A stretch of DNA of 64,000 nt from Campylobacter mucosalis (GTDB lineage Bacteria > Campylobacterota > Campylobacteria > Campylobacterales > Campylobacteraceae), in assembly GCF_013372205.1 (NCBI RefSeq), contig NZ_CP053831.1:372001-436000 (forward strand), in the 5' to 3' direction. Positions 43,782-57,418 of this stretch are shown piece by piece. A program made the translations under genes and the position numbers. Below the pieces are notes generated by a model. That model was given only the letters and a program-made list of their open reading frames with translations, searched no databases and was not told the origin of the DNA. Each line of letters starts with the position of its first letter. The first letter of the stretch is position 1.

Positions 43782-44804
43782 TTACCTTTTTGAAAGCTCT
43801 TGAACTTGCTTTATAAAATATTTTGCATTTTCTACTGGGATATCAGGCAAAATTCCATGTCCTAGGTTAAAAATATGAGGCGTATTTTTAATCACGGATA
43901 AAATTTTATCAATGCCCTCATCAATTGCTGTTTTTGAGTAAAGGCGTGTTGGCTCCATATTGCCTTGAAGGACGTATTTTGGGCTTAGTTTTGCTTTTGC
44001 AAGTTCAATCGGAGTGCTCCAATCAACACCAAAAACGTCAAAATTTCCGCTAATTTTATCCAAATATCCGCTTATGCCTTTTGGAAAGACGATGACTGGG
44101 ATACTTGGGAATTCACGTTTGATCTCATCAACGATTTTTAAAATATACGCCCAGCTAAACTCAAAAAATGCACTCTCTTCAAGTGCTGCTGCCCAGCTGT
44201 CAAAAATTTGGATAGCATTTACACCTGAGCGTATTTGCATTTTGGCGTATCCTATACAAGCGTCGGTGACTTTGGTTAAAATTTTGTGTAAAAGCTCTGG
44301 ATTTTCATAGAGCATTTTTTTACAAATGGCGTAGGTTTTACTGCCTTGACCCTCTATCATATAGGTTGCAAGTGTCCAAGGGGCTCCTAAAAAGCCAATT
44401 AACGCCTTATCATTTGCTAAATTTTGCCTAGTTAGCTTAATCGTATCATAGACATAACTTAAATCCTTAACGGCTTTATCACTATCAAGGGCGTTTAAAT
44501 CATCTAAATTTCTAATAGGTTTATCAAAAACTGGCCCCTCGCCCTTTAAAAATTTAAGCTCCATACCCATTTGTAGTGGGACAACCAAAATATCGCTAAA
44601 TAAAATCGCCGCATCAACGCCTAAAATTTCAACTGGCTGGATAGTAACTTCGCTAGCCTTTTTATAGTCCTTACAAAGCGATAAAAAATCCCCAGCAGCC
44701 GCACGAACTCTCATATATTCTGGCAGATACCTGCCAGCTTGACGCATCATCCAAACTGGGGTGTATGGGGTTGGTTTTTTTAAACAAGCATCAATAAATA
44801 TCAT
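43782..44804 (-). CDS. hemE: Uroporphyrinogen decarboxylase
   Basis: Converts uroporphyrinogen III to coproporphyrinogen III. The 340-aa protein starts with the family signature [15 protein letters not shown] (residues 17-31) and has the second signature [16 protein letters not shown] near residue 135. The catalytic aspartate is in AILFSDILV. With hemB and hemN also in this window, three steps of haem synthesis are present at separate places. Confidence 0.97.
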   Translation of the reverse strand: MIFIDACLKKPTPYTPVWMMRQAGRYLPEYMRVRAAAGDFLSLCKDYKKASEVTIQPVEILGVDAAILFSDILVVPLQMGMELKFLKGEGPVFDKPIRNLDDLNALDSDKAVKDLSYVYDTIKLTRQNLANDKALIGFLGAPWTLATYMIEGQGSKTYAICKKMLYENPELLHKILTKVTDACIGYAKMQIRSGVNAIQIFDSWAAALEESAFFEFSWAYILKIVDEIKREFPSIPVIVFPKGISGYLDKISGNFDVFGVDWSTPIELAKAKLSPKYVLQGNMEPTRLYSKTAIDEGIDKILSVIKNTPHIFNLGHGILPDIPVENAKYFIKQVQELSKR

Positions 44805-44821
44805 ATTTTTCCTTTTAAATT

Positions 44822-45331
44822 TTAGTGCGAATCGCCCTTGTGTAAAAAGTACAATCCCACACAGAGTGCTAAAATACTAGCTGCTAGATAACCCATCTCG
44901 ACTGGAGTTGTGAAATTTGCGTGTAAAACTCGCTGAAAGAAATTTACTATTAAGACCATTACGATGACTTTGGCTAGTTTATCTTTTAGCTGATCTAGCG
45001 AATGTACTTCTAGGACGTTTGTGTGTTTATCCTCTTTTAACTCCTTTATCTCGCTTATAAATAGTTCATAAATTCCAAAGCTAAAGATAAATAGCACGAG
45101 TGCCATAAGATAAAGATCGATCGCTCCAACTATGACGCCGACTACATCTGAATGGAAATTTTCAGGATGGACGCCTTTAAAAAAGTAGGCATAAACATCG
45201 CCAAAAACAACTAAAACATCGTAACTAGCGATGATAAACAGCACGATAGCGCCAAGTAGACAAAAGATGACCGGCAAAATAGTAAATGCACTACTTGCCA
45301 ACATAAGTTTTTCAAAAATCTTTTTAAACAT
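44822..45331 (-). CDS. YqhA/UPF0114 family membrane protein
   Basis: A 169-aa inner-membrane protein with four hydrophobic helices (about 12-35, 65-88, 118-135, 143-160) and the family start [22 protein letters not shown]0114 proteins are widespread and have no known function. It lies between the sensor-like gene (17-nt gap) and hemE (17-nt gap) in the same direction. Its ribosome-binding site follows closely on the GA-repeat tail of the upstream gene, so repeat-length changes there could affect its translation (inference). Confidence 0.85.
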   Translation of the reverse strand: MFKKIFEKLMLASSAFTILPVIFCLLGAIVLFIIASYDVLVVFGDVYAYFFKGVHPENFHSDVVGVIVGAIDLYLMALVLFIFSFGIYELFISEIKELKEDKHTNVLEVHSLDQLKDKLAKVIVMVLIVNFFQRVLHANFTTPVEMGYLAASILALCVGLYFLHKGDSH

Positions 45332-45348
45332 TTTTTTCCTTTTCTTGT

Positions 45349-48266
<2,918 letters not shown>

Positions 48267-48270
<4 letters not shown>

Positions 48271-49016
48271 ATAGTTCCTTGATGTTTTTGGATTAGAGCT
48301 TCTAGACTATTTATACACTCTTTTATGGTTGAGATAAGCTCGTGGTAGTTTATAGTTTCGGTTTGTAAAATTTCATTTATAGCCCTTGCAAGTGGCGTGA
48401 TACGAAAATTCATACAAGGCTCTTTAAGGCGTAGAAGTAGCTTTTTGATATTATTTGCATCTTGTGTTATTATGGCATTTTGAAGCGGTATGTCTAGTCG
48501 CTTCGCACTTTGTGTGATTATGTCTAGATACTCGATGAACTCTTTTTTTGATAAATTTAAAAGCCCTACTGTTTGATCTAGCCACTCATCTGTTATCTCT
48601 ATCTTTTTTTTGCTTTGTTTGTGGATTATTCCTGAAATTTGATTGGAACTTATGACGACTGGTAGTCGTAATCTAGCGTGCTCTTTATCGTCTTGCTTTT
48701 GCTCTAGGTCGTTATCTTGAATTTCGATATCTACTTCGTAAAGGTTTATGCCATCAACCTTTGAAAAGGTATTTACGTAGATGATGGCGCTTAAAATTTT
48801 GTTATCTTTGCCTCTTAAATGTAGCTTTTTTCTCTTATTTTGAGATAGTAAAATTTTCTCTATAAGCTCTTTGTCGCTTTGGCTTTCGTGTCCGATGATG
48901 AGTTCACTTATGTTTTTATGAGCTGATAGAAATTCACTCACACTAGCAAAGTTAAACAGCTCAAGAGCCTTTTGCCCCATACCTAAAATTTTGAAATTTT
49001 CATTATAAATTATCAC
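48267..49016 (-). CDS. PAS-like/degenerate HPt-like protein, partner of the sensor pseudokinase
   Basis: A 249-aa soluble protein without a recognised family name. Residues 1-100 have PAS-like character (MIIYNENFKILGMGQKALELF). The C-terminal region (about 150-249) is helical and looks like an HPt domain, with LLLRLKEPCMNFRITPLARA at the place of the usual HxLKGxA motif. The phospho-accepting histidine would be replaced by leucine. It overlaps uvrC by 14 nt and the sensor gene by 4 nt. Both proteins of the pair lack a clear phospho-histidine. Confidence 0.55.
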
Positions 49017-50796
49017 TTCTGCCCTTTATCTTATCCGCCACGCTTTTGTTTGTTAGCTTTGCTATCTCGTCATAAGTAGCGTCGTAGATTTTATCAAAAC
49101 TTCCATAAAATTTTACTAATTTAGAAATTGAGCCTTCGCTTATGCCAAGCTCTTTTAATTTTGAGCTGTTTTTGGCGTTTTTATCGCGAATTTTGCGGTG
49201 AAAACTAATGACAAATCTATGTGCTTCATCTCTTAATTTTTGAAAAAATTGCAGTTTTTTATCATTTGGGCTTAGTGAAAATTTCGCATTTTGTGTGTAA
49301 ATTTTATCATTTGCACTGCCTTTTGCCCTGTGTGCCTTAGCGTCTATCTTTTCTTTTGAGATAGCGATAACATCAACATTTGCACCGCTTGAAGCCAAAA
49401 TTTGTATTGCTAGATTAAGCAACGCTTCTCCGCCGTCAATGACCCATAAATCAGGCGGACTTAGTTTATCAAACCTTAACGCCCTTGCCGTTAAGCTCTC
49501 ACGCATTTGCTCGTAGTCATTTGTGCTTTTTAAATGCGTGTGGCGGTATTTTTCTTTGATAAACTCTCCGTTTTCATAGCGGATAAACGCCCCTACATTC
49601 GCCTCGCCAAACAGATGAGAGTTATCAAAACACTCAATGGCATAAGGCGTGTGAGTTAGGTTAAAATACTCTTTTATCTCATCAGAAAGCGTATCTTTTT
49701 TATGGTTTTTTATGCTTAGCTCGGCGTTTTTTAGGGCGATCTCGCAAATTTTGCGTTTTTCGCCAGTTTTTGGGCTAGTGATACTAAATTTTTTGCCGTG
49801 ACGAGCGGATAAAATTTCAGTAATTAAATCCATATCATCAAACTCATCAAGCGTGTAAATTTTCGTGCTTGTTAGCGGACTATCAACGCTAAAACTATCA
49901 AGTAAAACCTGCTTGTAAATCTCGCTAATCTCAGCATCTTTTGCATTTAAAATTTCACTTTTTACACCACTTATTTTGCCACTAATTATGCTAAAACGAA
50001 CGATACAAAATAGCTCATTTTTAGCACAAATGGCAAAGACTTCAAAATCTTGCAGTTTTGCGATATCAACTTCAATGTTTGTTTGCATATTTTTTAGTGT
50101 GTTTATTTGATCTCTTGTGGTGGCAGCCGCTTCGTAGTTTTGGGCTTTTGCGTAGGTTTGCATTAAAATTTCAAGTCTAGAAATTAGTAGATTTGGATTT
50201 AAAATAGCATTTGTTGCTTCTTTAACGATTTTTGCGTATTCATCTTTTGAAATTTTGCCCTCACAAGGTGCGTGACAGCGGTTGATTTGATAAAATAAAC
50301 ACGCCTTTTTGCCCTTTAAACAAGAGCCTTTTTGGGCTAATTTATAGTTTAGATAAAGCGCGTCTAAAAGCTCGCGAGAACCGGTAAAAAATGGTCCAAA
50401 GTAGCGGATATTTTTGCCTTTTATGACCTTTCTAGTTATCTCAAAACGAGGATACTCATCGTCTAAATTTACAAAAATGTATGGATAGGTTTTATCATCA
50501 CGAAGCAAAATATTGTATTTTGGTTTTAGCTGTTTTATGAAGGAATTTTCAAGGATTAGTGCGTCTGCTTCGGTGTTTGTGATGATATATTCAAGGTGGG
50601 TTGTTTCGCTTATCATCTTTGAAATTCTAGGGCTTAGCTTTGGCGATGGGGCGAGTGTTGGTGTGAATGAAAAATAGCTTTTTACCCTATTTTTTAAAAT
50701 TTTAGCCTTGCCAACGTAAAGTAGGCGATTTTGTGCGTCAAAATACTGATAAACACCCGGATTGTTTGGTAGATTTTTAAGCTCTTCGTTTAGCAA
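49003..50796 (-). CDS. uvrC: Excinuclease ABC subunit C
   Basis: Nuclease of nucleotide excision repair that incises on both sides of a lesion with UvrAB. The 597-aa protein has the N-terminal GIY-YIG domain (NNPGVYQYFDAQNRLLYVGK, residues 11-30), four cysteines around residues 158-178, a UvrB-binding UVR motif near residue 215, and the C-terminal RNase H-like part (IECFDNSHLFGEANVGA). The terminal helix-hairpin-helix looks short, ending at about residue 597. Confidence 0.96.
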   Translation of the reverse strand: MLNEELKNLPNNPGVYQYFDAQNRLLYVGKAKILKNRVKSYFSFTPTLAPSPKLSPRISKMISETTHLEYIITNTEADALILENSFIKQLKPKYNILLRDDKTYPYIFVNLDDEYPRFEITRKVIKGKNIRYFGPFFTGSRELLDALYLNYKLAQKGSCLKGKKACLFYQINRCHAPCEGKISKDEYAKIVKEATNAILNPNLLISRLEILMQTYAKAQNYEAAATTRDQINTLKNMQTNIEVDIAKLQDFEVFAICAKNELFCIVRFSIISGKISGVKSEILNAKDAEISEIYKQVLLDSFSVDSPLTSTKIYTLDEFDDMDLITEILSARHGKKFSITSPKTGEKRKICEIALKNAELSIKNHKKDTLSDEIKEYFNLTHTPYAIECFDNSHLFGEANVGAFIRYENGEFIKEKYRHTHLKSTNDYEQMRESLTARALRFDKLSPPDLWVIDGGEALLNLAIQILASSGANVDVIAISKEKIDAKAHRAKGSANDKIYTQNAKFSLSPNDKKLQFFQKLRDEAHRFVISFHRKIRDKNAKNSSKLKELGISEGSISKLVKFYGSFDKIYDATYDEIAKLTNKSVADKIKGRSDNL

Positions 50797-51254
50797 ATTT
50801 TGCCTTTTAAAATTTCTCGCAACTCTTCAAATTTTTGGTGCAAAGTTTCGCTTTTGGTGTGGTTCATAAACTCTGCTTTGCTTCTTTGTTTTCTTAAAAT
50901 TTGCACTTGCTCATTTGATTTTTTGTGAAGTTTTAAAGTCTTTGATTTAAAAAATTTAATATCGCAGACACTACTAAAAACACTATCTTTACCATCTTTT
51001 TGGCTTTTTGTAATTAAAATTTTTAATAAGCCTTTTATGGTAATTATACTACTATCACGTTTTAGCTCTTGTAGCCCAAGTGGATGATTTAATATAAAAT
51101 AAAGTACGTTGTTTTTGACATAGCAGAAGTCTATCATCTTTTGGTGTGATGGCTCAAGTAGGGCGATTAGTCTTGAGCATTCGCGGATTGAGCGTAAATT
51201 TTTATACGAAGGGTTGTCATAAATATGTTCTATCAAATTTTTAGCCGTTTTCAT
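50790..51254 (-). CDS. Conserved hypothetical protein (Cj1247c-like; possibly DUF721/DciA-like)
   Basis: A 154-aa basic protein with no signal peptide. The middle part, with the pattern FCYVKNNVLYFILNHPLGLQ, has the beta-strand and loop look of DUF721 (DciA) proteins, which load the replicative helicase, but the match is weak. The C-terminal 45 residues are strongly basic. It overlaps uvrC by 7 nt. The same position between uvrC and guaA is held by Cj1247c in C. jejuni. Its 5' end overlaps, on the opposite strand, that of a small lipoprotein gene. Confidence 0.6.
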   Translation of the reverse strand: MKTAKNLIEHIYDNPSYKNLRSIRECSRLIALLEPSHQKMIDFCYVKNNVLYFILNHPLGLQELKRDSSIITIKGLLKILITKSQKDGKDSVFSSVCDIKFFKSKTLKLHKKSNEQVQILRKQRSKAEFMNHTKSETLHQKFEELREILKGKIC

Positions 51255-51374
51255 AAGGCGATTTTACCATTTTTTGTATTAATTTTTCTTACAGGTTGTG
51301 GGTATAAAGCCGATCCGTTTTATGAAAAACCGACGCAAAAGAGCAGTAAAACTGAGGCGATAAATAAAATTTAA
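51225..51374 (+). CDS. Small LptM-like lipoprotein, 49 aa
   Basis: A short gene with a clear lipoprotein leader: a basic start (MFYQIFSRFHKAI), a hydrophobic core and the lipobox FLTGC (Cys25). The mature N-terminus CGYKADPFYEKP fits the CGxKGPLYxP-like pattern of LptM/YifL lipoproteins, which in E. coli assist LptD oxidation and assembly. AAGGG lies 11 nt before the ATG. Its first 30 bases overlap the 5' end of the divergent hypothetical gene, so the start could be off by a few codons, but the lipobox and tail are convincing. Confidence 0.7.
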   Translation: MFYQIFSRFHKAILPFFVLIFLTGCGYKADPFYEKPTQKSSKTEAINKI

Positions 51375-51396
51375 ATAGATTTAAACACACTTTAAG

Positions 51397-51402
51397 TAGA
51401 AT
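51397..51402 (+). promoter_or_regulatory. -10 element of nhaD
   Basis: TAGAAT at 51397-51402 lies 32 nt before the nhaD ATG, and the ribosome-binding site AAAGGAG sits at 51423-51429. Confidence 0.45.
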
Positions 51403-51434
51403 ATTAAGAAACTTAAAATTTCAAAGGAGATTTA

Positions 51435-52805
51435 ATGAGAATTTTTAGCGTTCTAGCGTTGCTTTTTGCCGCTGTTTTTGGTAGTGGTGGCGAGGCACAC
51501 GCACAGCAAGATTTAACGATGACGTGGATAGGAATTTTATGCCTTGTCGTCTTTGTAGTTGGTTATTTTTTCATAGCTGCTGAGGAGGTTTTTCATATCA
51601 ATAAGGCAAAACCTGCAATGTTTATCGGCACTGCAATGTTCTTTTTAATTGGCACTTATATGGCTATAAATGGTCTTGATTTGCATCCACTTCAAGGCAA
51701 GATTGATCACCTTACAATTGAGGTCGCTCAAATCGTATTTTTCTTAATGGTCGCAATGACTTACATTGAAGCACTTATAGACAGAGATGTGTTTAATACC
51801 CTAAAATACAACCTTGTTTCAAAGGGTTTTACTTATAAAAAGCTATTTTGGCTAACTGGCTTAATTGCATTTTTTCTAAGTCCAGTGGCTGATAACTTAA
51901 CTACTGCACTAATCCTTTCAACCGTGCTTTTAACGATAGATAGAGAGAATAAGCCGTTTTTGGTTGCGGGTGCGATAAATATCGTCGTAGCTGCAAATGC
52001 CGGTGGTGCGTGGAGTCCGTTTGGCGATATTACAACACTTATGGTTTGGGCAGCTGGCAAGGCGCCATTTATTGACTTTTTAGCACTTTTCCCTGCTTCT
52101 ATCATCGGCTGGGCAGTTACGGCATTTTTACTATCTCGTTACGTCCCAGAAGGTAGCCCGCACTTTGACGCTAAGAGCGAAAAAAGAGTAACGATAAAAC
52201 CGGGCGGTAAGGCTATCATCGCACTTGGCGTTTTAACGATAACATCTGCCGTTTTAGGACATAACTTCTTTCACTTACCAGCGATGTATGGTATGATGTT
52301 TGGCTTTTCACTACTTAGCCTTTATGTTTATTATTTTAAAAAGGCGTATAAAAACGAAGAGCCGATGCACGTATTTCACTTTATGTCAAAGATAGAGCAC
52401 GATACGCTTTTATTCTTCTTTGGAATTCTCTCAGCCGTTGGAGCGTTACACTTCTTAGGATTTTTAGAGTATCTAATCGCACTTTATGACAAACTAGGTC
52501 AATCGCCTGTAAATATCGCTGTTGGTTTTGTTTCAGCTATTATTGATAACGTCCCTGTTATGTCAGCGGTTTTAAATGCAAATCCAAAAATGGGGCTTGA
52601 TCAGTGGCTACTTGTTACACTTACCGCTGGTATTGGTGGGTCGCTTATTAGCTTTGGTTCGGCCGCTGGTGTTGGTGTAATGGGCAAACTTCGTGGAATT
52701 TACACGTTTGGCGCACATATGAAACTTGCTTGGACGGTTTTAGCAGGTTACATCGTTTCGCTTGTTATTTGGTATGTGCAGTTTGAAATTTTAGGATTAT
52801 TTTAA
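51435..52805 (+). CDS. nhaD: NhaD-type Na+/H+ antiporter
   Basis: A 456-aa ion-transporter-superfamily membrane protein that exchanges Na+ or Li+ for protons. There are about 12 hydrophobic helices after a probable N-terminal signal-like segment. The typical paired motifs are [19 protein letters not shown] near residue 150 and [19 protein letters not shown] near residue 370, with aspartates expected to bind the ion. The [14 protein letters not shown] segment is also characteristic. Its stop overlaps the guaA start (TAATG), so the two are probably cotranscribed. Confidence 0.92.
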   Translation: MRIFSVLALLFAAVFGSGGEAHAQQDLTMTWIGILCLVVFVVGYFFIAAEEVFHINKAKPAMFIGTAMFFLIGTYMAINGLDLHPLQGKIDHLTIEVAQIVFFLMVAMTYIEALIDRDVFNTLKYNLVSKGFTYKKLFWLTGLIAFFLSPVADNLTTALILSTVLLTIDRENKPFLVAGAINIVVAANAGGAWSPFGDITTLMVWAAGKAPFIDFLALFPASIIGWAVTAFLLSRYVPEGSPHFDAKSEKRVTIKPGGKAIIALGVLTITSAVLGHNFFHLPAMYGMMFGFSLLSLYVYYFKKAYKNEEPMHVFHFMSKIEHDTLLFFFGILSAVGALHFLGFLEYLIALYDKLGQSPVNIAVGFVSAIIDNVPVMSAVLNANPKMGLDQWLLVTLTAGIGGSLISFGSAAGVGVMGKLRGIYTFGAHMKLAWTVLAGYIVSLVIWYVQFEILGLF

Positions 52806-54340
52806 TGAAAACAGCAGATATTATTGTTCTTGATTTTGGCTCACAATACACGCAAATAATCGCTAGAAAGCTAAGAGAACAGGGCTTTTATGCTGAAATT
52901 TTGCCTTTTAATGAACCACTTGAAGCGATAAAAGCAAAATCGCCAAAGGGCGTAATTTTAAGCGGTGGTCCTGCTAGTGTTTATGCTGATGACGCATACT
53001 TTTGTGATAAGGGTGTGCTTGAGCTTGGTGTACCGCTACTTGGAATTTGCTATGGTATGCAACTTCTTGCTCATCACTTTGGTGCAAACGTAGAAGCTGC
53101 AAATAAAAAAGAGTATGGCAAGGCTACACTAAACGTACTTGATAACCATATTTTGTTTAAAGATACGCCAAATTCTCAAATCGTGTGGATGAGCCACTCT
53201 GATGTGGTTTTAGAGCTACCAAATGGCTTTAAGCCACTAGCACGTAGTGAGCACTCGCCATTTTGTGCCTTTGGCGATGATGTGCGTAAATTTTATGCGT
53301 TTCAGTTTCATCCAGAGGTCGCTCACAGCGAGTTTGGCTACTTAATGCTTAAAAATTTTGCAAAGCATATTTGTGGATGTGAAAGCACGTGGAATATGGG
53401 AAGCTTTGCAAAAGCTCAAATGCAAAAAATCAAAGCCGAAGTTGGCGATGATAAAGTGCTGTGTGCGGTTAGCGGTGGTGTTGATAGCTCGGTAGTTGCT
53501 GCACTTTTGGCACACTCGATAAAAGAGAATTTGATAGTGGTTTTTGTAGATAACGGACTACTTAGAACAAACGAGCGTGAGCAGGTAGAAAATACCTTCA
53601 AAACGCGTCTTGGCGTGGATTTAATTGTTATTGACGCTAGTGAGCTGTTTTTGAGTAGATTAGCTGGTGTAACTGATCCAGAAAAAAAGCGAAAGATAAT
53701 TGGCGAAACGTTTATTGAAGTCTTTGATAAAGAGGCTAAAAAGCATAAAAATGTAAAATATCTAGCACAAGGCACTCTTTATACTGATATAATAGAAAGC
53801 TCGGTCGCTGGTGCTGGTAAAACGATAAAAAGCCACCACAACGTGGGCGGACTGCCCTCGTGGATGGAGTTTAAACTCATTGAGCCTTTAAAAGAAATTT
53901 TTAAAGATGAGGTTAGAAAGCTTGGCCTAGAACTTGGACTTGCTCGTGATTTAGTCTATCGCCACCCATTCCCGGGTCCTGGACTTGCTATTCGCATTAT
54001 GGGCGAGGTAAATACGCCAAGCTTAGAGCTTTTAAGAAAGGCTGATATGATACTTCGCGACGAGCTTAAATCAAGTGGCTGGTATGATAAGACTTGGCAG
54101 GCATTTTGTGTGCTTTTAAATGTCCATTCTGTTGGCGTTATGGGCGATAACCGCACTTATGAAAATGCAGTTTGTATCCGTGTGGTTGATGCAAGTGATG
54201 GTATGACGGCTAGTTTTTCACGTCTGCCGTATGATCTGCTTGAAAACATAAGCAAACGCATTATAAATGAAGTCAGCGGGATAAATAGAGTGGTTTATGA
54301 TATTAGCTCAAAGCCACCAGCGACGATTGAGTGGGAGTAA
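52805..54340 (+). CDS. guaA: GMP synthase (glutamine-hydrolysing)
   Basis: Makes GMP from XMP, ATP and glutamine. The 511-aa protein has the N-terminal glutamine amidotransferase with nucleophile GICYGMQ (Cys about 81) and FHPEVAHSE, then the ATP pyrophosphatase loop [11 protein letters not shown] near residue 222, and the C-terminal XMP-binding dimerisation domain ending in KPPATIEWE. It starts one base before the nhaD stop is complete and ends at a bidirectional terminator. Confidence 0.97.
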   Translation: MKTADIIVLDFGSQYTQIIARKLREQGFYAEILPFNEPLEAIKAKSPKGVILSGGPASVYADDAYFCDKGVLELGVPLLGICYGMQLLAHHFGANVEAANKKEYGKATLNVLDNHILFKDTPNSQIVWMSHSDVVLELPNGFKPLARSEHSPFCAFGDDVRKFYAFQFHPEVAHSEFGYLMLKNFAKHICGCESTWNMGSFAKAQMQKIKAEVGDDKVLCAVSGGVDSSVVAALLAHSIKENLIVVFVDNGLLRTNEREQVENTFKTRLGVDLIVIDASELFLSRLAGVTDPEKKRKIIGETFIEVFDKEAKKHKNVKYLAQGTLYTDIIESSVAGAGKTIKSHHNVGGLPSWMEFKLIEPLKEIFKDEVRKLGLELGLARDLVYRHPFPGPGLAIRIMGEVNTPSLELLRKADMILRDELKSSGWYDKTWQAFCVLLNVHSVGVMGDNRTYENAVCIRVVDASDGMTASFSRLPYDLLENISKRIINEVSGINRVVYDISSKPPATIEWE

Positions 54341-54359
54341 AGGCGATTATTCGCCTTTA
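54338..54359. terminator. Bidirectional terminator between guaA and dnaJ
   Basis: A perfect 9-bp stem TAAAGGCGA (54338-54346) / TCGCCTTTA (54351-54359) has a 4-nt loop and overlaps the stop codons of both converging genes. Confidence 0.75.
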
Positions 54360-55468
54360 AACCAACCGGCTATCTTATCAAATAGCCCTTTGTTTTCGGC
54401 GGTGCTTTCGCCACTTTTTATTCCGTAGCTCTCTTGGAGTTTTTTTAGCAACTCGGCTTGTTCTTCACTTACTTTTTTAGGCATTTGGACTGAAATTTGC
54501 ACTATAAATTTACCCATTCTTTTGGAATTTACGTCCTTTACGCCCTCTCCTTCAAAGACAAATCTCTCTTTATCTTTTGCACCAACTGGTAGTTCTAAGG
54601 TTTTTGTGCCACGAAGTGTTGGTATTGTTATGCTTTCGCCAAGCGCGGCCTGTGTGAAAAACACTGGTATTTCTATATAAATGTCATTTTCGTGACGCAC
54701 AAAATGCTCATCATCTTTGACATTTACCACGATATACAAGTCGCCTTTGGTGCCACTAGCAGATACGTTGCCTTTGTTTGCAACTCGTATTCTCATACCA
54801 TTATCTATCCCTTCTGGTATGCTTATGGTTAAATTTTGCACCTGCTCTTCGTAGCCTTTACCTTTGCAGTCTGGGCACTTTTCCTTTATGACCTCGCCAG
54901 TTCCTTTACAATACGGGCAGTCTTGAATGAAATTCATAAATCCGCTTCTTTGCGTTATGCGACCAGAGCCACCGCAATGCGTACAAGTTGCCTTTTTGCC
55001 GTCTTTTGAGCCTGTTGCGTTGCACGTTTTGCAAGGAATTTTGTTTTTAAATTCTATCTCTTTTTCGCACCCAAATACCGCTTCGTTAAATTTTATCTCA
55101 ATTGCAATTTCTAAATCCAAAGGATATTTTTCGCCTCTTTTTTTTCTTTTTTGGCTAGTTCCTCCGCCAAAAAATGAGCTAAAAATATCTCCTAAATCAA
55201 AATCAGCACCAAACCCACCAAACCCACCAAAACCGCCACCAGCTCCGTTTAAACCCTCTTTACCGTATCTGTCGTAAATTTCACGCTTTTGTGGGTCACT
55301 TAGAACCTGATAGGCTTCATTGACTAACTTAAATTTCTCCTCCGCCTCTTTATCGCCTTGATTTCTGTCTGGGTGGTATTTTAACGCAAGTTTTCGGTAA
55401 GCTTTCTTTAGCTCATCTCCGTCTGCCGTTTTGCTAATCTCAAGTATTTCGTAGTAGTCTATTTCCAC
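54347..55468 (-). CDS. dnaJ: Chaperone DnaJ (Hsp40)
   Basis: Co-chaperone of DnaK, 373 aa. The J domain has the HPD motif in [18 protein letters not shown] Gly/Phe region (about 75-100) and four CxxCxGxG zinc repeats follow ([32 protein letters not shown], between about 146 and 207). It is the full-length class I form. It lies 11 nt downstream of htpX in the same direction, so two stress-related genes may be cotranscribed. Confidence 0.96.
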   Translation of the reverse strand: MEIDYYEILEISKTADGDELKKAYRKLALKYHPDRNQGDKEAEEKFKLVNEAYQVLSDPQKREIYDRYGKEGLNGAGGGFGGFGGFGADFDLGDIFSSFFGGGTSQKRKKRGEKYPLDLEIAIEIKFNEAVFGCEKEIEFKNKIPCKTCNATGSKDGKKATCTHCGGSGRITQRSGFMNFIQDCPYCKGTGEVIKEKCPDCKGKGYEEQVQNLTISIPEGIDNGMRIRVANKGNVSASGTKGDLYIVVNVKDDEHFVRHENDIYIEIPVFFTQAALGESITIPTLRGTKTLELPVGAKDKERFVFEGEGVKDVNSKRMGKFIVQISVQMPKKVSEEQAELLKKLQESYGIKSGESTAENKGLFDKIAGWFKGE

Positions 55469-55479
55469 ATTTTTCCTTT

Positions 55480-56334
55480 TTAAATTTTACTTATTTGATT
55501 TTGTATTTCATTTAGTCTTGCTATCCTGTCGCTTGTGCTAGGGTGTGTTCTAAATAGCGATGATAGCGTATTTGTAAGGCTTCCAAATGGATTTATGATA
55601 AACATATGTGCCGTCTGCTCGTTTGCATTTTTCATTGGCATATTTTGCGAGTAGTTCTCAAGCTTTCTTAATGCACTTGCTAAATACTCTGGCTTTTTAG
55701 TCATCATCGCAGCGCCCTTATCGGCTTTATATTCACGCTCACGTGAGATTGCCATTTGGATTATCGTCGCAGCTATTGGCATAACAACGGCAGCTATTAA
55801 TAGCATTGCACCACCGCTTTTGTTTCTATTTTGTCCAGCAACTGCACCAAATTTGGCAAAATTTGCAAGCATTGCAATAGCTCCAGCCATAACCGCGGCT
55901 ATCGTGCCAGTTAAGATATCATAGTGTCTTACGTGGCTTAACTCGTGAGCTATAACGCCCTCTATCTCATCAGGCGTGAGCAAATCTAAAAGCCCCTCCG
56001 TTACGGCAACGGCGGCGTTTTTTGGATTTCTGCCCGTCGCAAAGGCGTTTGGTGTTTTATCAGGTATGATATAAACGGCTGGAAGTGGGGTGTTTGAGTG
56101 CTCACAAAGGCTTTTTACGATATCAAAAAGCCCCTTGGCGTTGCTCTCATCGACTTTAATTGCATTGTAACGTTTTAATACGAGTTTATCGCTAAAAAAG
56201 TAGCTAAAAAAGTTCATACCTAGTGCCATTAAAAAGGCGATTATCATACCTTGCTGACCGCCAACGAGACTGCCTACGAAAATAAAAGCCACCATTAACA
56301 CTGACATTAAAAATGCCGTTTTAAAAATTTCCAT
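55480..56334 (-). CDS. htpX: Membrane zinc metalloprotease HtpX
   Basis: Inner-membrane M48 protease involved in membrane-protein quality control. The 284-aa protein has two N-terminal helices, the zinc motif [10 protein letters not shown] (His near residues 129 and 133) and a later [11 protein letters not shown] that supplies the third ligand. Two further hydrophobic segments lie between them. It overlaps the 122-aa gene by 14 nt and is followed by dnaJ. Confidence 0.95.
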   Translation of the reverse strand: MEIFKTAFLMSVLMVAFIFVGSLVGGQQGMIIAFLMALGMNFFSYFFSDKLVLKRYNAIKVDESNAKGLFDIVKSLCEHSNTPLPAVYIIPDKTPNAFATGRNPKNAAVAVTEGLLDLLTPDEIEGVIAHELSHVRHYDILTGTIAAVMAGAIAMLANFAKFGAVAGQNRNKSGGAMLLIAAVVMPIAATIIQMAISREREYKADKGAAMMTKKPEYLASALRKLENYSQNMPMKNANEQTAHMFIINPFGSLTNTLSSLFRTHPSTSDRIARLNEIQNQISKI

Positions 56335-56689
56335 TTTTTATCCCTTTTGTAAATATCGCCGTATCGACGCCAAGATTTGCCAATTTTTCAAGCTCACTAC
56401 TATCTTTTATAACACAAGCAATTTTGCTATCAAACATATAAAATTCTGCCATTTTTACAAAATTTTTGGCGTTTTTGGTGTCGCAAATTATAAATTTTGC
56501 CTTTGTTGCGTTTGCTATGATAGCCTCGCTCAAATCCTCGCAAATAACGCTAAACTCAACATCTTGCTTGACTGCTATATCTATTAAATTCTCATCAAAT
56601 TTAAACAGGCAATTAGCACAAATATGCCTTTCGCTTTGTATGAAATTTAGTTGCTCGTAAGGCACTAAATCGTATCCTATTAGTTGCAT
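56321..56689 (-). CDS. Hypothetical protein, 122 aa
   Basis: An unrecognised small alpha/beta protein. The alternation of strand and helix (VEFSVICEDLSEAIIANATK, FIICDTKNAKNFVKMAEFY, IACVIKDSSELEKLANLGV) looks like a partial Rossmann-type fold with no nucleotide loop. Two cysteines near the N-terminus (HICANC) form a CxxC pair. There is no signal peptide. It starts one base after the expected stop of the upstream zinc-knuckle gene and overlaps htpX by 14 nt, so it is probably part of an rsmG-to-dnaJ transcript. Confidence 0.6.
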   Translation of the reverse strand: MQLIGYDLVPYEQLNFIQSERHICANCLFKFDENLIDIAVKQDVEFSVICEDLSEAIIANATKAKFIICDTKNAKNFVKMAEFYMFDSKIACVIKDSSELEKLANLGVDTAIFTKGIKNGNF

Positions 56690-56888
56690 TTAACTCCTTA
56701 TGCAGTCGCGACAAATATGCTTCGCTACTTAAAATCGTATCTTTTAAAGGCACGAAGGTTCCGCATTTTTCGCACTCGATGAAATTTTCTATCTCTTTGT
56801 TTTGATTGTTTTTCTTTCGTAGCATTTTAAAAAACACAAGATATATGACCGCACATACTATCATTAGGGTTAAAATTTTACCTATCAT
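56690..56888 (-). pseudogene. Frameshifted small membrane/zinc-knuckle protein (PP0621-like)
   Basis: The start ([20 protein letters not shown]) is a membrane anchor, followed by a charged linker and the first zinc knuckle ECEKCGTFVPLKD. A second CxxC pair is expected near the end. In the current frame it is lost (SSEAYLSRLHKE), but one frame over the sequence reads ICRDCIRS and then stops at 56690-56692, one base before the next ATG. A small indel near 56715 would restore this. As given, the open frame continues to 56613 out of register. It could be a real lesion or a sequencing error. Confidence 0.6.
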
Positions 56889-57418
56889 TTTACTCCGTCC
56901 ATTAAAATATAATTCCTATTTTTTTCGTTAAAAATTTTTGCGTTAAAGCCCTTAAGTTCGTCATTTACGCTAGAGCCTTTATAGAGCAAAAATTTCGTAT
57001 TTATATCATAAAATCCATAACAAATTTTAACAAAATCAGGGATTTTCATTAACGCTCTTGATGTGATTAAATCAGCTCTAAATTTAGAGCAAAGCTCAAT
57101 TTTTTGGCTATAAATTTTTACATTTTCTAAACCAAGCTCAACTTTGATGAAATTTAAAAACGCCGATTTTTTGGCGTTTGGTTCAAAAAGATACCACGAA
57201 ATTTCAGGCGTTTTAAGTGCTAAAAAAATCGCTGGAAATCCAGCCCCACTGCCAACATCAATCGCCGTTTTAAACGTGCTAAAATCTAAAAATTCAAGCG
57301 GTTTTATGCTATCAATGACCTGCTCATTAATATTTTTATAGTTTGTTAGGCTGTGAATTTTGTTAAATTTAGCCAAAATTTCAGCAAATTTTGCCACGCT
57401 TTTTTCAAAATCACTCAT
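56885..57418 (-). CDS. rsmG: 16S rRNA (guanine-527-N7)-methyltransferase
   Basis: SAM-dependent rRNA methyltransferase of 177 aa (GidB). The SAM-binding motif [16 protein letters not shown] is near residue 50, and the substrate region [24 protein letters not shown] near residue 100. It is slightly shorter than most GidB proteins. It overlaps ribA by 8 nt and the downstream frameshifted gene by 4 nt. Adjacent ribA and rsmG also occur in C. jejuni. Confidence 0.93.
   Translation of the reverse strand: MSDFEKSVAKFAEILAKFNKIHSLTNYKNINEQVIDSIKPLEFLDFSTFKTAIDVGSGAGFPAIFLALKTPEISWYLFEPNAKKSAFLNFIKVELGLENVKIYSQKIELCSKFRADLITSRALMKIPDFVKICYGFYDINTKFLLYKGSSVNDELKGFNAKIFNEKNRNYILMDGVK

Noticed and set aside
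54927-55277. 116-codon open frame opposite dnaJ
   Set aside because: Antisense of the Gly/Phe and zinc-repeat regions; low-complexity proline content is a shadow effect.
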